From assembly GCF_011044175.1 (NCBI RefSeq), contig NZ_CP049057.1, positions 883,501 through 947,500 on the forward strand: DNA of 64,000 nt, read 5' to 3'. Within the stretch, counting starts at the first letter, position 1. Every line of letters begins with the position of its first letter. The notes under the pieces were generated by a model. The model was not told the origin of the DNA. It saw nothing but the letters and a program-made list of their open reading frames with translations, and did not search any database. Source of the stretch: Rasiella rasia. GTDB taxonomy: Bacteria > Bacteroidota > Bacteroidia > Flavobacteriales > Flavobacteriaceae. Of this stretch, positions 34,106 through 42,576 are shown in pieces. The position numbers and the translations under genes are program-made.

Positions 34106-36915
34106 TATGCAGCTAATACTTCATTGAGTTCGTTAATAACTTCATTCATTTGGTTGCCAAATAATTGGTGCATTTTTCCTTTTCCGCCTTTGGCATCAAA
34201 AGGTGTGTAATCTAAATCGTCTATTTCTATATGGTAACTGCTCACTACATGGTCTTTTATCATCCGTAGCCATTCCACTTGTTCAGGCATAAAACGATTG
34301 TGCTGTCCTGCATTTTGTTCAAACATCCATTTTCTAAAATTTTCATTAATCGTTTTATCATAAGGGATTAGTTGTTGGTCTATACCACAAGCACGTCTAA
34401 TTAATGAAACCAAACCAGTTAGTTGCTCCTTTGGTGGTTTACTCTTTACTTCTTCGACAGTAGCGTAGGCGTTCCAAACATAATCAGGTGCTAATAATGG
34501 TTTTTCTAACTGTAATTTTTCCATCACGTCTTTTATCATTTTAAACGTAATGTCTCTACGGTTATAAGGTTGGTTGTAAAAAATGCTCAACGCTTTAATT
34601 TCATCCTTGTTTGCTTCTAAATATTCAGTAAAATCCTTTACAATTTCAGTAGCTTTATCTACAGAAGTGGTTTCCCACTCACTTTTTGTAACCGAATCTA
34701 TGTTTACACTATCAATAATTTGTTCGTGTTGTTTACGTACGTTATCCAGGTAGTCATTTAATTCTCCATTAAAGGTTTTACTAGCTTCGAGAATCAATTG
34801 TTCTTGAGCTTCCTTTTTGGCTTCTTCTAGTAAAGCTGGCGTTTGGTCTTGCACAGGGATTTTGTCAATCTCTAATTGTGCTTTGGTTTCAATTTCGTCT
34901 TGGTCGAAAGCTGTAATTAATTCTTTGGTTATCTGCTTGAGGTTTTTACCACCAGAAAACTCCAATAATTTGTCTTTTTCTTTTTCTGTAATTTGCTTTT
35001 CTAAACGAATTAATCGGTTAGCCAAAGACAAAAACAAATCTTCGTCTGCAACACCCATAGTAACAGCTCCCAGTAAATCTTTCATTGGTACAGACTTTTT
35101 ACGCTCTAAAGGTCTACTGTCTGTTTTTTTAGATTTTGTTGCTCCAACAGCATCTACAATAACGAAATGCGTTTTTGTTTTCGCAGTTTTAGATACGAGT
35201 TGTAAAGAATCACTATTAATGGTTCGTGTACCACGACCTTTCATTTGCTCAAAATAGTTGATGCTTTTTACATCTCGCATAAACAATAACACCTCTAATG
35301 GTTTTACGTCTGTTCCTGTAGCAATCATATCCACAGTAACTGCAATACGTGGATAATACGAATTTCTAAAACGGTTTAACACCGATTTTGGGTCTTCCTC
35401 AATTTTGTAGGTTACTTTTTTACAAAAGTCGTTACCTTCGTCAAATTCTTCTCGAATGATTTTTATAATATCGTCTGCATGACTATCTGTTTTTGCAAAT
35501 ACTAGGGTTTTTGGTACCTCGTAATCGCCGTTTTCATCAACACGGTTAGGGTAAATAGTCGTTTTTAAGGCACGTTTATATTCACGTATAATATTTCTAA
35601 TTTGACTAGGGTTAACAACCTTTTTATCTAAATCGTTGCGTTTGTACTCGGTATCTTCATCTTCTTGTTGCCAACGTTTTTTTCGTGTTAATTTATCTCG
35701 TCTGTCTACATACCAACCTGCTTTTATAGTTTCTCCATTTTGAGAAATCTCCGTTTCAATTGTGTACACATCATAAGGAACGTTTACACCATCTGTTACA
35801 GATTCTTCATAGGTATATTGGCTAACTACATTTTCATTAAAAAAACCGAAGGTTCTTTTATCTGGTGTTGCGGTTAAACCAATTAGAAAAGCATCAAAAT
35901 AATCTAATACTTGTTTCCATAAATTATAAATGGAACGGTGCGCTTCGTCAATGACTATAAAATCGAATTGTTCAATAGGTACTTTTGGAGTGTACTCAAC
36001 AGGAACAGCTTTGTTTTTAGAAATTTTGTTCTGTAACCAAGAATTTTCGTTTGGATTATCGAGTTCAGCACTTTCATCTAATTCTTCTCCTTTTAAAATA
36101 GAATACAAACGTTGTATTGTTGAAATACAAACTTGACTATCGGAAGCAATATAACTTGATGATAATCGCTGAACATTATACAATTCTGTAAATTTTCGGT
36201 TATCGTCATTGGGCTGAAAGGTCATAAATTCCTGTTCTGCTTGTTCGCCAAGGTTTTTGGTGTCCACCAAAAACAACACACGTTTGGCATCTGCGTGTTT
36301 TAACAAACGATAGACAAAAGTGGCTGCTGTAAATGTTTTTCCAGCACCGGTTGCCATTTGAATTAAGGCCTTTGGTCGGTTCTTTTTGAAAGAATGTTCC
36401 AGATTGTTTATGGCTACAATTTGAGCAGGACGTAATCCTGTTTCATCTAAACTTGGAATAGATAATAATCGTTCTCGTAGCGATTGCCCCTTTTTTAACC
36501 ACTCTGCAATTGTTTCTGGTTTATGAAAACTAAAAACACTTCTTCCTCTTGGTTTTGGGTCTCTGTAATCTGTAAATCTTGTGATAGTTCCTGTGCTTTC
36601 GTATACGAAAGGCAAAGGGTCGTTATTCAAGTATTTTAATTTTGCGTTGGCATAGTTTGAAGATTGTTCTTCCACAACTGTAAGTCTATGTCCTTCATCC
36701 TCTCGTTTCGCTTCAATAATTCCGATAGGTTTTCGGTCTACGAACAGAACATAATCGGCAGGACCTACATCGGTTTGGTACTCACGTACTGCAATGCCTT
36801 TTCCAGCAGATAAGTCTACTTGGCTTTTAGACTGTACAACCCAATTGGCAAGACGAAGCATTTCATCGATTTTATCGCGAGCTACTTGTTCAGGATTTTG
36901 GTTGGGAGTTGTCAT
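34105..36915 (-). CDS. hsdR: Type I restriction endonuclease subunit HsdR (EcoEI-like)
   Basis: 936 aa motor and nuclease subunit. The N-terminal PD-(D/E)xK nuclease is intact: D54 (GPADY), E68-A-K70 and the QxxxY motif Q84-Y88. The SF2 helicase follows with Walker A ATGAGKT (188-194) and DEAH (323-326), then RecA2 (IAVTVDMIATGTDV, MKGRGTRT). The C-terminal region (about 640-936) matches the EcoEI_R_C type that binds MTase. It is first in the operon hsdR-hsdS-X-hsdM, with a short AT-rich leader upstream. It should translocate and cleave unmodified DNA at a distance. Confidence 0.96.
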   Translation of the reverse strand: MTTPNQNPEQVARDKIDEMLRLANWVVQSKSQVDLSAGKGIAVREYQTDVGPADYVLFVDRKPIGIIEAKREDEGHRLTVVEEQSSNYANAKLKYLNNDPLPFVYESTGTITRFTDYRDPKPRGRSVFSFHKPETIAEWLKKGQSLRERLLSIPSLDETGLRPAQIVAINNLEHSFKKNRPKALIQMATGAGKTFTAATFVYRLLKHADAKRVLFLVDTKNLGEQAEQEFMTFQPNDDNRKFTELYNVQRLSSSYIASDSQVCISTIQRLYSILKGEELDESAELDNPNENSWLQNKISKNKAVPVEYTPKVPIEQFDFIVIDEAHRSIYNLWKQVLDYFDAFLIGLTATPDKRTFGFFNENVVSQYTYEESVTDGVNVPYDVYTIETEISQNGETIKAGWYVDRRDKLTRKKRWQQEDEDTEYKRNDLDKKVVNPSQIRNIIREYKRALKTTIYPNRVDENGDYEVPKTLVFAKTDSHADDIIKIIREEFDEGNDFCKKVTYKIEEDPKSVLNRFRNSYYPRIAVTVDMIATGTDVKPLEVLLFMRDVKSINYFEQMKGRGTRTINSDSLQLVSKTAKTKTHFVIVDAVGATKSKKTDSRPLERKKSVPMKDLLGAVTMGVADEDLFLSLANRLIRLEKQITEKEKDKLLEFSGGKNLKQITKELITAFDQDEIETKAQLEIDKIPVQDQTPALLEEAKKEAQEQLILEASKTFNGELNDYLDNVRKQHEQIIDSVNIDSVTKSEWETTSVDKATEIVKDFTEYLEANKDEIKALSIFYNQPYNRRDITFKMIKDVMEKLQLEKPLLAPDYVWNAYATVEEVKSKPPKEQLTGLVSLIRRACGIDQQLIPYDKTINENFRKWMFEQNAGQHNRFMPEQVEWLRMIKDHVVSSYHIEIDDLDYTPFDAKGGKGKMHQLFGNQMNEVINELNEVLAA

Positions 36916-37025
36916 ATAAAATTTAGTATAGCTGTAAATATAAAAATCCTACCTCACTCTAACACTAAGGAAAAACCCTTAATTTTTGTGATGTGCTGCA
37001 ATCATTAAATATGTCTGCATTAAGA

Positions 37026-38069
37026 CTACTCAAACGAGAAAATAGAATACCCTACTCCTATTCCTACCCATGGTTTTCCATAAAAGATCCATTCATCGCC
37101 AAATCTTGACAAAGGCAAATCAATACCTGCACCAAATAAAATATTGAAGCTATTATACGATAAACCGTAGGCTAAGCCAAGATCTAAAGAAAGTACATCT
37201 GTATCCTTTTTAATTACTCCATCTGTGTTCTTATTGTTTAAAGTAAGCTTAGATGCACCAATTAAAAAATTAGCTGATTGCATTTTTTTAGTTTTCAATT
37301 CACCTTTGCTATTAAAACCATGAACTCCCCATTGTTTACCAACAAATAAGGCAAAGTCAACATCTGTTCGAACATTATTTGTCCCCCCAGAAATCGAATC
37401 AGAATCTGAATCCACATATAACTTTAAAGGCAATGATAAAGCACCTACATGAAATGATGTTGTAGGCACAAACAGTTGTCCATTTTCCGGTAGCTTTAGA
37501 CCAATGCTCTCTTTTTCATAACCTTTTAGCTCTCCATTAAAGTACTTTATTAAACGGTTTTTTCCTTCAGTATTCTCGGTAGACTCAGAAAACTTAAACG
37601 GTTTCAGTTTCAAAAAACCATCTTTACTCTCAATAGTGCCATCAATTTTTCCAAAAGATTCAGGACATTTTACTTCTTCCAGTTCGTTTTCTAATGCATC
37701 CTTCTGCGCCTTTAATACCTTCTTTTCGTTATTGTCAAGATTCGGATTCCTTAATTTGTCAACTAATTCGTTTCTTTTAATAAATTTCTTTCTCAGTTCG
37801 ACAATCGAGGGATCCCCTAGGGCCTTATTTTGGTAGATAGCATAACATCTTAGTCTCAGTAATTCAATTTTTTGCAATGCAACATTATCTTCCTTTATCT
37901 CTTTTCCATCTACGTAATAAACGGTTTTCATTGAAGTTACACTTTTAAGTACCAGCGTTTCAACATTTTCCGCATTTGGAATAATTGAATACTTTTTTTT
38001 GATTTCATTTTGAGCCATTAATGTCGTGATTGACAAGAGTGTCAATAAAAGTAAAATGTAATTTTTCAT
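37026..38069 (-). CDS. Exported protein, predicted outer-membrane beta-barrel
   Basis: 347 aa with a signal peptide (ending LMAQ). The first half after the signal is charged and helical (KKFIKRNELVDKLRNPNLD...LEEVKCPE), probably periplasmic. The second half (about 200-347) alternates hydrophobic and aromatic residues and ends in GVGYSIFSFE, an aromatic-terminated strand typical of outer-membrane barrels. No named family. It lies beyond the 5' end of the restriction operon on the same strand, with 110 bp between. Confidence 0.7.
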   Translation of the reverse strand: MKNYILLLLTLLSITTLMAQNEIKKKYSIIPNAENVETLVLKSVTSMKTVYYVDGKEIKEDNVALQKIELLRLRCYAIYQNKALGDPSIVELRKKFIKRNELVDKLRNPNLDNNEKKVLKAQKDALENELEEVKCPESFGKIDGTIESKDGFLKLKPFKFSESTENTEGKNRLIKYFNGELKGYEKESIGLKLPENGQLFVPTTSFHVGALSLPLKLYVDSDSDSISGGTNNVRTDVDFALFVGKQWGVHGFNSKGELKTKKMQSANFLIGASKLTLNNKNTDGVIKKDTDVLSLDLGLAYGLSYNSFNILFGAGIDLPLSRFGDEWIFYGKPWVGIGVGYSIFSFE

Positions 38070-38190
38070 CCCGCTATCAATTAGTTATGAAATAAATGTA
38101 CCTTAATATATAAGAAGAACTATACCCAATACCGGGTATTTCCAAAAAAAAGGGAAAAATCCTGTAGCGCATATTTCTAGATAGCTCATA

Positions 38191-38218
38191 AAAAAACCCC
38201 ACAGTTTCCTGTGAGGTT
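38191..38218 (-). terminator. Terminator of the small stress-gene cluster
   Basis: On the minus strand a 10-bp stem (AACCTCACAG / CTGTGGGGTT, one T.G) with loop GAAA is followed by seven T. Confidence 0.82.
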
Positions 38219-38242
38219 CTTTAAACTATACTATTTCAATTT

Positions 38243-38464
38243 TTACTTCTTATCCCGCTGCCCAGAAGGGGTTTCTTTTATGTTACCATCGTTATTATAA
38301 CCTGCTGGGTCGTTAGACTCTGGCACCTTATCTGGGTCTTGCTTTTGAGGGCGCTTACTCGTATCTGGTTTAGCGTTGGGCTCTCCAGGATAATCTTGGT
38401 TGGTAATGCGTTGTTCGTTTTTCTTCTTAGGGTCTAGCATTGGTGCTACTTTATTTTTTTTCAT
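38243..38464 (-). CDS. Small hydrophilic disordered protein (73 aa)
   Basis: MKKNKVAPMLDPKKKNEQRI... is rich in Lys, Asp, Pro and Gln with no hydrophobic core, so probably intrinsically disordered. Last gene of a four-gene minus-strand cluster, 22 bp after the copper-binding protein, followed by a terminator. Family not recognised; stress context suggested by its neighbours. Confidence 0.7.
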   Translation of the reverse strand: MKKNKVAPMLDPKKKNEQRITNQDYPGEPNAKPDTSKRPQKQDPDKVPESNDPAGYNNDGNIKETPSGQRDKK

Positions 38465-38486
38465 TATTATGTTGTTTTAAGTTGAA

Positions 38487-38810
38487 CTACGCTGCTAAAT
38501 ATTGCTTACAGGCTTCTATACAGTTTCTGCACGCCTGAGCACAATCTTTACATTGTTGGTGTTCATGTTCTTCACAGATACTTGCGCAATCTTCGCATAC
38601 ACTTATGCAATAGTTAATCAGTCCTTCTACATTATCATACGTGGTGTGCAGTATTTGCGATAGACTACTACATACTTCTGCACAAACACGGTCTGTACGT
38701 ATACAGTCTGCCATCATCTTTACATCGTCTTCTTCTAAACAAGCATCTGCGCAATGGTTGCACGCATTTATGCAACTACCTAGGATACTTATTAATTCTT
38801 GCTTTTTCAT
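38487..38810 (-). CDS. Four-helix-bundle copper-binding protein (DUF326/Csp-like)
   Basis: 107 aa with 16 Cys arranged in CxxxC/CxxC helical patterns (CINACNHCADAC, CISVCEDCASIC, CKDCAQACRNCIEAC), the signature of the DUF326 cytosolic copper storage/ferredoxin-like family. In characterised Csp3 proteins the Cys line the core of a four-helix bundle and hold many Cu(I) ions. No signal peptide, so cytosolic. Sits in a cluster of small hydrophilic proteins, suggesting induction under metal or general stress (inference). Confidence 0.9.
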   Translation of the reverse strand: MKKQELISILGSCINACNHCADACLEEDDVKMMADCIRTDRVCAEVCSSLSQILHTTYDNVEGLINYCISVCEDCASICEEHEHQQCKDCAQACRNCIEACKQYLAA

Positions 38811-38834
38811 CGTTCTTGTTTTTAAAATTTCAAT

Positions 38835-38987
38835 TTATTTCTGTGTTCGTGTGGTCTTATCCTTATTGCCATACTGATTTGTATGTTCTGGTTTCTGCGG
38901 TCCTTTATGCGTTTCTGGATGAAGGCTTTCGGCCACTTCTTCACGTTCTTTCTTCTTTTTGTCTGTCTTCTCTTTATCTGTACTCAT
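38835..38987 (-). CDS. Small charged protein (50 aa)
   Basis: Start placed at 38987 (MSTDKEKTDKKKKEREEV), 10 bp after the upstream small gene's stop; an extension to 39029 would overlap that gene. Highly charged and Lys/Glu/Thr-rich, probably disordered, with no recognised family. Second in the cluster. Confidence 0.6.
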   Translation of the reverse strand: MSTDKEKTDKKKKEREEVAESLHPETHKGPQKPEHTNQYGNKDKTTRTQK

Positions 38988-38997
38988 CTTTTGCGTT

Positions 38998-39156
38998 TTA
39001 TGCGTTGTCACGCGGTTGGTGCTTCTCACGTTTGTCTTTTACCTGATGGTTAATTTCACGCCCATCTGCAACATTTGCCTTTTCGTCTATGGCGCTATCT
39101 TTAACGCTGGTATTGTTTTTCTCTTGGTTCGGAATTTTATCTTTATCTGTGTTCAT
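38998..39156 (-). CDS. Small charged protein (52 aa), first gene of the cluster
   Basis: ATG at 39156 gives MNTDKDKIPNQEKNNTSVKD... with a TAA at 38998. It resembles the next ORF in composition (MNTDKDK versus MSTDKEK), so the two may be paralogous small stress proteins. No signal or membrane segment. Confidence 0.6.
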   Translation of the reverse strand: MNTDKDKIPNQEKNNTSVKDSAIDEKANVADGREINHQVKDKREKHQPRDNA

Positions 39157-39227
39157 AATGTTGGTTTTAATAAGTTATACCTTAAATATACTTGTATCTC
39201 TTCGGAAATTTTAAAACATTAATAGTC

Positions 39228-39246
39228 TTTAACATCAAGTGTTAAA
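39228..39246. promoter_or_regulatory. Inverted repeat in a divergent control region
   Basis: TTTAACA-TCAAG-TGTTAAA, a perfect 7-bp inverted repeat with 5-bp spacer, midway between the divergent 52-aa gene (starts 39156) and the DUF2383 gene (starts 39352). Spacing and symmetry fit a dimeric regulator site. Confidence 0.45.
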
Positions 39247-39351
39247 CGAATGTCAATTAGCATTTCCATAAGACCTTAGCCGTTTTCTTCATGGTACTTT
39301 TATAAGTATAAAATAACCCGCTGGAAGATTTCAGCATAAAAAAATAGAACT

Positions 39352-39837
39352 ATGAAAACTACAAAAGAACAGGCAGATATAGATATCCATAATAACTTGG
39401 TGAACAATCTTCAAGAGCTATTAGAGAAAAACGTAGACGCCGAAAAAGGATTCGCAAAAGCTATGCAAGATGCTAAGAATGCAAACCTTAAAAACTTTCT
39501 TAAACATCAGGCAGCGCAACACGGACGCTTCGTGAACGAATTAGATCAAGAGATTAGAAATTTAAACGAAACTCCAAAAGAAGGTGGTAGCGTAACAGGA
39601 AAACTACACCGTACATGGATTGATATTAAAACCGCGCTAACAGGAGAAAACGATGAGGCCGTATTGGAAGAATGTATACGTGGAGAAAAAGCCAGCTTAG
39701 AAGAATACGAAGAACGTATCAAACAAAATAACTTTCCACCTCAAGTAGAAACAATCCTTACCAACCAACTAGGTGAAATAAGAGGGACATTATCGCGCGT
39801 GAAGACGTTAGAAGATATTGCCGACAGTATAAATTAG
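39352..39837 (+). CDS. DUF2383 (PA2169-family) four-helix-bundle protein
   Basis: 161 aa, a ferritin-like helical protein: NNLVNNLQELLEKNVDAEKGF, then KHQAAQHGRFVNELDQEI and HRTWIDIKTALTGENDEAVLEECIRGE, the conserved blocks of the DUF2383/PA2169 family. Function unknown; the family often occurs in stress loci with CsbD and similar small proteins, as here. Divergent from the small-protein cluster; its own terminator follows. Confidence 0.9.
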   Translation: MKTTKEQADIDIHNNLVNNLQELLEKNVDAEKGFAKAMQDAKNANLKNFLKHQAAQHGRFVNELDQEIRNLNETPKEGGSVTGKLHRTWIDIKTALTGENDEAVLEECIRGEKASLEEYEERIKQNNFPPQVETILTNQLGEIRGTLSRVKTLEDIADSIN

Positions 39838-39855
39838 ACACCTGCTAACTATACA

Positions 39856-39890
39856 AAAACCGTCTTGAATAGGTTTCAAGACGGTTTTTT
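39856..39890. terminator. Bidirectional terminator between DUF2383 gene and MBL/rhodanese gene
   Basis: AAAACCGTCTTGAA and TTCAAGACGGTTTT form a perfect 14-bp stem with a 5-nt loop, between convergent genes. Confidence 0.92.
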
Positions 39891-39928
39891 TATGTGTAGT
39901 ATAGCAATTAGTTCTAGTTCAACTAAGA

Positions 39929-41314
39929 CTATGCGGTTACAGCAATGTCTGCTTCTTTAATGGCTTTAAATCCACCTGCCACATCTATCACGTTATGAAT
40001 TCCGCGTGCCTTCAGTATAGATGCCGCAATTACAGAACGATACCCTCCTGCACAATGCACGTAAAAAGGTTCTTCTTTTGGAAATTCAGACAGATGTTCA
40101 TTGATAACTTCTAATGACGCATGTTTCGCCGTTGGAATATGTGCGCTGTCCCACTCCCCGTCTTTTCGTACATCAAACACCTTTGCGTCATTTGCTATTG
40201 CATCTTTTAAGGTTGTAGCAGAGACAGATTCCATACTATCTATTTCTTTAGCTGCGGTTTTCCAGGCTTCAATACCACCTTCTAAATACCCCAGCGTATT
40301 ATCGAATCCAACTCTAGATAGTCTAGTTACAGTTTCCTCTTCACGACCTTCGGGAGTTACCAGTAAGATGGGTTGCTCTACATCACCAATCATAGCTCCA
40401 ACCCAAGGTGCAAATCCGCCATCAATACCTATAAAAATCGATCGTGGAATGTGCGCTTCCATAAAATCTTTTTGATGGCGCACGTCTAAAACAAGGGCTC
40501 CTGTACTGTTTGCCAATGCTTCAAAAGCATCTGGGTCTAAAGGCTTCGTACCGCGATCTAGCACATCAGATATGTCGTCGTAGCCTTCTTTATTCATCTT
40601 TACGTTAAGTGGAAAATACACTGGAGGTGGTAATAATCCATCGGTAACTTCAGTAATAAATTCATCTTTAGTCATATCTGCCCGTAAGGCATAGTTCATT
40701 TGCTTTTGGTTCCCTAAGGTATCTACCGTTTCTTTCATCATATTCTTTCCGCAGGCAGAACCAGCACCATGCGCCGGATAAACAATTACATCGTCTGCCA
40801 ACGGCATAATCTTGGTGCGTAAACTATCGTATAAATAGCCCGCAAGGTCTTCTTGGGTTAGGTCGGCTCCCTTTTGCGCCAAATCTGGACGTCCTACATC
40901 TCCCAAAAACAAGGTGTCTCCACTAAAAATACAGTAATCTTTTCCATTTTCATCTCTCAACAAATACGTTGTGCTCTCCATAGTGTGTCCTGGAGTGTGC
41001 AGTACTTTAATAGTTACGTCGCCAATCTTAAATTCTTGGTTATCTGCTGCCAATATAGCTTCAAAAGCAGGGTTTGCATTTGGGCCATAAACAATAGCCG
41101 CTCCTGTTTCGTTTGCTAGAGATACATGACCGCTCACAAAATCGGCATGAAAATGAGTTTCAAAAATATATTTTATCGTCGCCTTGTCGCGTTTTGCACG
41201 TTCAATATAAGGTTTCGTTTCTCGAAGCGGATCTATAATAGCCACTTCACCATTGCTTTCTATATAATAGGCACCTTGACTTAAACAGCCGGTGTAAATT
41301 TGTTCTACAGTCAT
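39929..41314 (-). CDS. Metallo-beta-lactamase/rhodanese fusion (persulfide dioxygenase-like)
   Basis: 461 aa, cytosolic. The MBL domain (about 1-240) has THFHADFVSGH (H54, H56, D58), TPGH (H110) and SGDTLFLGDVGRPD, as in ETHE1/CstB-type persulfide dioxygenases with one Fe. Two rhodanese domains follow. The first (about 265-355) lacks the active Cys (LLVTPEGREEE at the loop position), and the second (about 365-461) has C421 in VHCAGGYRS. A role in persulfide or sulfide detoxification is likely. Transcribed convergently with the DUF2383 gene. Confidence 0.9.
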   Translation of the reverse strand: MTVEQIYTGCLSQGAYYIESNGEVAIIDPLRETKPYIERAKRDKATIKYIFETHFHADFVSGHVSLANETGAAIVYGPNANPAFEAILAADNQEFKIGDVTIKVLHTPGHTMESTTYLLRDENGKDYCIFSGDTLFLGDVGRPDLAQKGADLTQEDLAGYLYDSLRTKIMPLADDVIVYPAHGAGSACGKNMMKETVDTLGNQKQMNYALRADMTKDEFITEVTDGLLPPPVYFPLNVKMNKEGYDDISDVLDRGTKPLDPDAFEALANSTGALVLDVRHQKDFMEAHIPRSIFIGIDGGFAPWVGAMIGDVEQPILLVTPEGREEETVTRLSRVGFDNTLGYLEGGIEAWKTAAKEIDSMESVSATTLKDAIANDAKVFDVRKDGEWDSAHIPTAKHASLEVINEHLSEFPKEEPFYVHCAGGYRSVIAASILKARGIHNVIDVAGGFKAIKEADIAVTA

Positions 41315-41331
41315 AGGGATTAGAGTTTCTA

Positions 41332-41339
41332 CAAAGATA
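41332..41339 (-). promoter_or_regulatory. Candidate -7 element of the MBL/rhodanese gene
   Basis: TATCTTTG on the minus strand fits TAnnTTTG, 18 bp upstream of the start. Confidence 0.4.
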
Positions 41340-41500
41340 CAAAGGATTCCGATTTATAAGTGGTTTATTTAGGGTACATCATACCGTATGAGACGAATAC
41401 ATCTTTATTTTTTTATTAAAAACTCTTAATTATTTCTGAAAATTAATACCTACCTAATTGCAAAATGTATCTTTACCTTCTATACTAAATTTAAACTTCA

Positions 41501-42508
41501 ATGAAATTATTACTCATCTCTAGTTTCGCTTTGCTGGCTGTGGCTTGTAACTCTACAAAAACCGCGGAAACTAAAAAAATGACGCCGGTAGATTATGCAA
41601 ACACAATCACCGCAGAAGACTTAAAAACACATTTATACATCTTCGCTGACGATAAAATGGAAGGTCGTATGACAGGAAGCGACGGACAAAAATTAGCCGC
41701 CGAATACCTTCGTAATTTTTACCAAGATCAAGGCATTGCTGCTCCTGTAGAGCCCAATAATTATTACCAAAATATCCCTGCAGAATATTTCAGCAGAATG
41801 AAAACTCCTGCCGCTTCAGAAAACGTCGTGGCATTTATTAAAGGAAGTGAAAAACCCGATGAAATCATTGTACTTTCTGCACATTATGACCATGTAGGTA
41901 TGGAAAATGGCAAAATTTTTAACGGTGCCGATGACGATGGTAGTGGTACAGTGGCCATGCTTGAAATGGCAGAAGCCTTTCAAAAAGCAGTAAAAGAAGG
42001 GAACGGCCCAAAACGCTCTATCCTGTTCTTGCATGTAACCGGTGAAGAAATTGGGTTGTACGGTTCTAAGTATTATACAGAAAATCCAATCTTCCCGCTT
42101 GCTAATACTGTTGCCAATTTAAACACAGATATGATTGGTCGTATAGACCCAAATAAAAAAGATAACCCAAACTACATTTACCTTATTGGTAGCGACAAAT
42201 TAAGTCAAGGGTTGCACGATTTATCTGAAAAAGTTGCTGCTAAGTACAGCGATTTAGAACTAGACTATACATTTAATGATGAAAATGATCCTAATCGTTT
42301 TTACTACCGAAGTGATCATTACAACTTTGCAAAAAACAACGTACCTATTATTTTCTATTTTAATGGAGTACACGAAGATTACCACCAAGCAACCGATACA
42401 CCAGACAAAATTGAATATGAGTTAATGGCAAAAAGAACGCAGCTTATTTTTCATACCGCTTGGGAAATCGCAAACCAAGAAGAGCGAATTACAGCAGATA
42501 AGTTGTAA
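41501..42508 (+). CDS. M28-family metallopeptidase lipoprotein
   Basis: 335 aa. Lipobox at C16 (LLAVAC). The M28 aminopeptidase zinc sites are visible: HYDHVG, GADDDGSGTVAMLEMA, the catalytic Glu in TGEEIGLYGS, the Asp in NTDMIGR and the His in RSDHYNF. A probable extracytoplasmic aminopeptidase releasing N-terminal residues. Monocistronic; shared terminator with the convergent esterase. Confidence 0.93.
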   Translation: MKLLLISSFALLAVACNSTKTAETKKMTPVDYANTITAEDLKTHLYIFADDKMEGRMTGSDGQKLAAEYLRNFYQDQGIAAPVEPNNYYQNIPAEYFSRMKTPAASENVVAFIKGSEKPDEIIVLSAHYDHVGMENGKIFNGADDDGSGTVAMLEMAEAFQKAVKEGNGPKRSILFLHVTGEEIGLYGSKYYTENPIFPLANTVANLNTDMIGRIDPNKKDNPNYIYLIGSDKLSQGLHDLSEKVAAKYSDLELDYTFNDENDPNRFYYRSDHYNFAKNNVPIIFYFNGVHEDYHQATDTPDKIEYELMAKRTQLIFHTAWEIANQEERITADKL

Positions 42509-42525
42509 TACTTCAAATAAAACAC

Positions 42526-42556
42526 AAAAGGCGTTCTGTAGAGGAACGCCTTTTTT
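42526..42556. terminator. Bidirectional terminator
   Basis: AAAAGGCGTTC and GAACGCCTTTT form an 11-bp stem with a T-run on one side and an A-run on the other, between convergent genes. Confidence 0.88.
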
Positions 42557-42576
42557 TATGCCTACATACGGCGTAA

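Noticed and set aside
34817-35257. 146-aa plus-strand ORF inside hsdR
   Set aside because: Shadow of HsdR coding sequence; Ser/Phe-rich as expected for antisense of Lys/Glu-rich helices.
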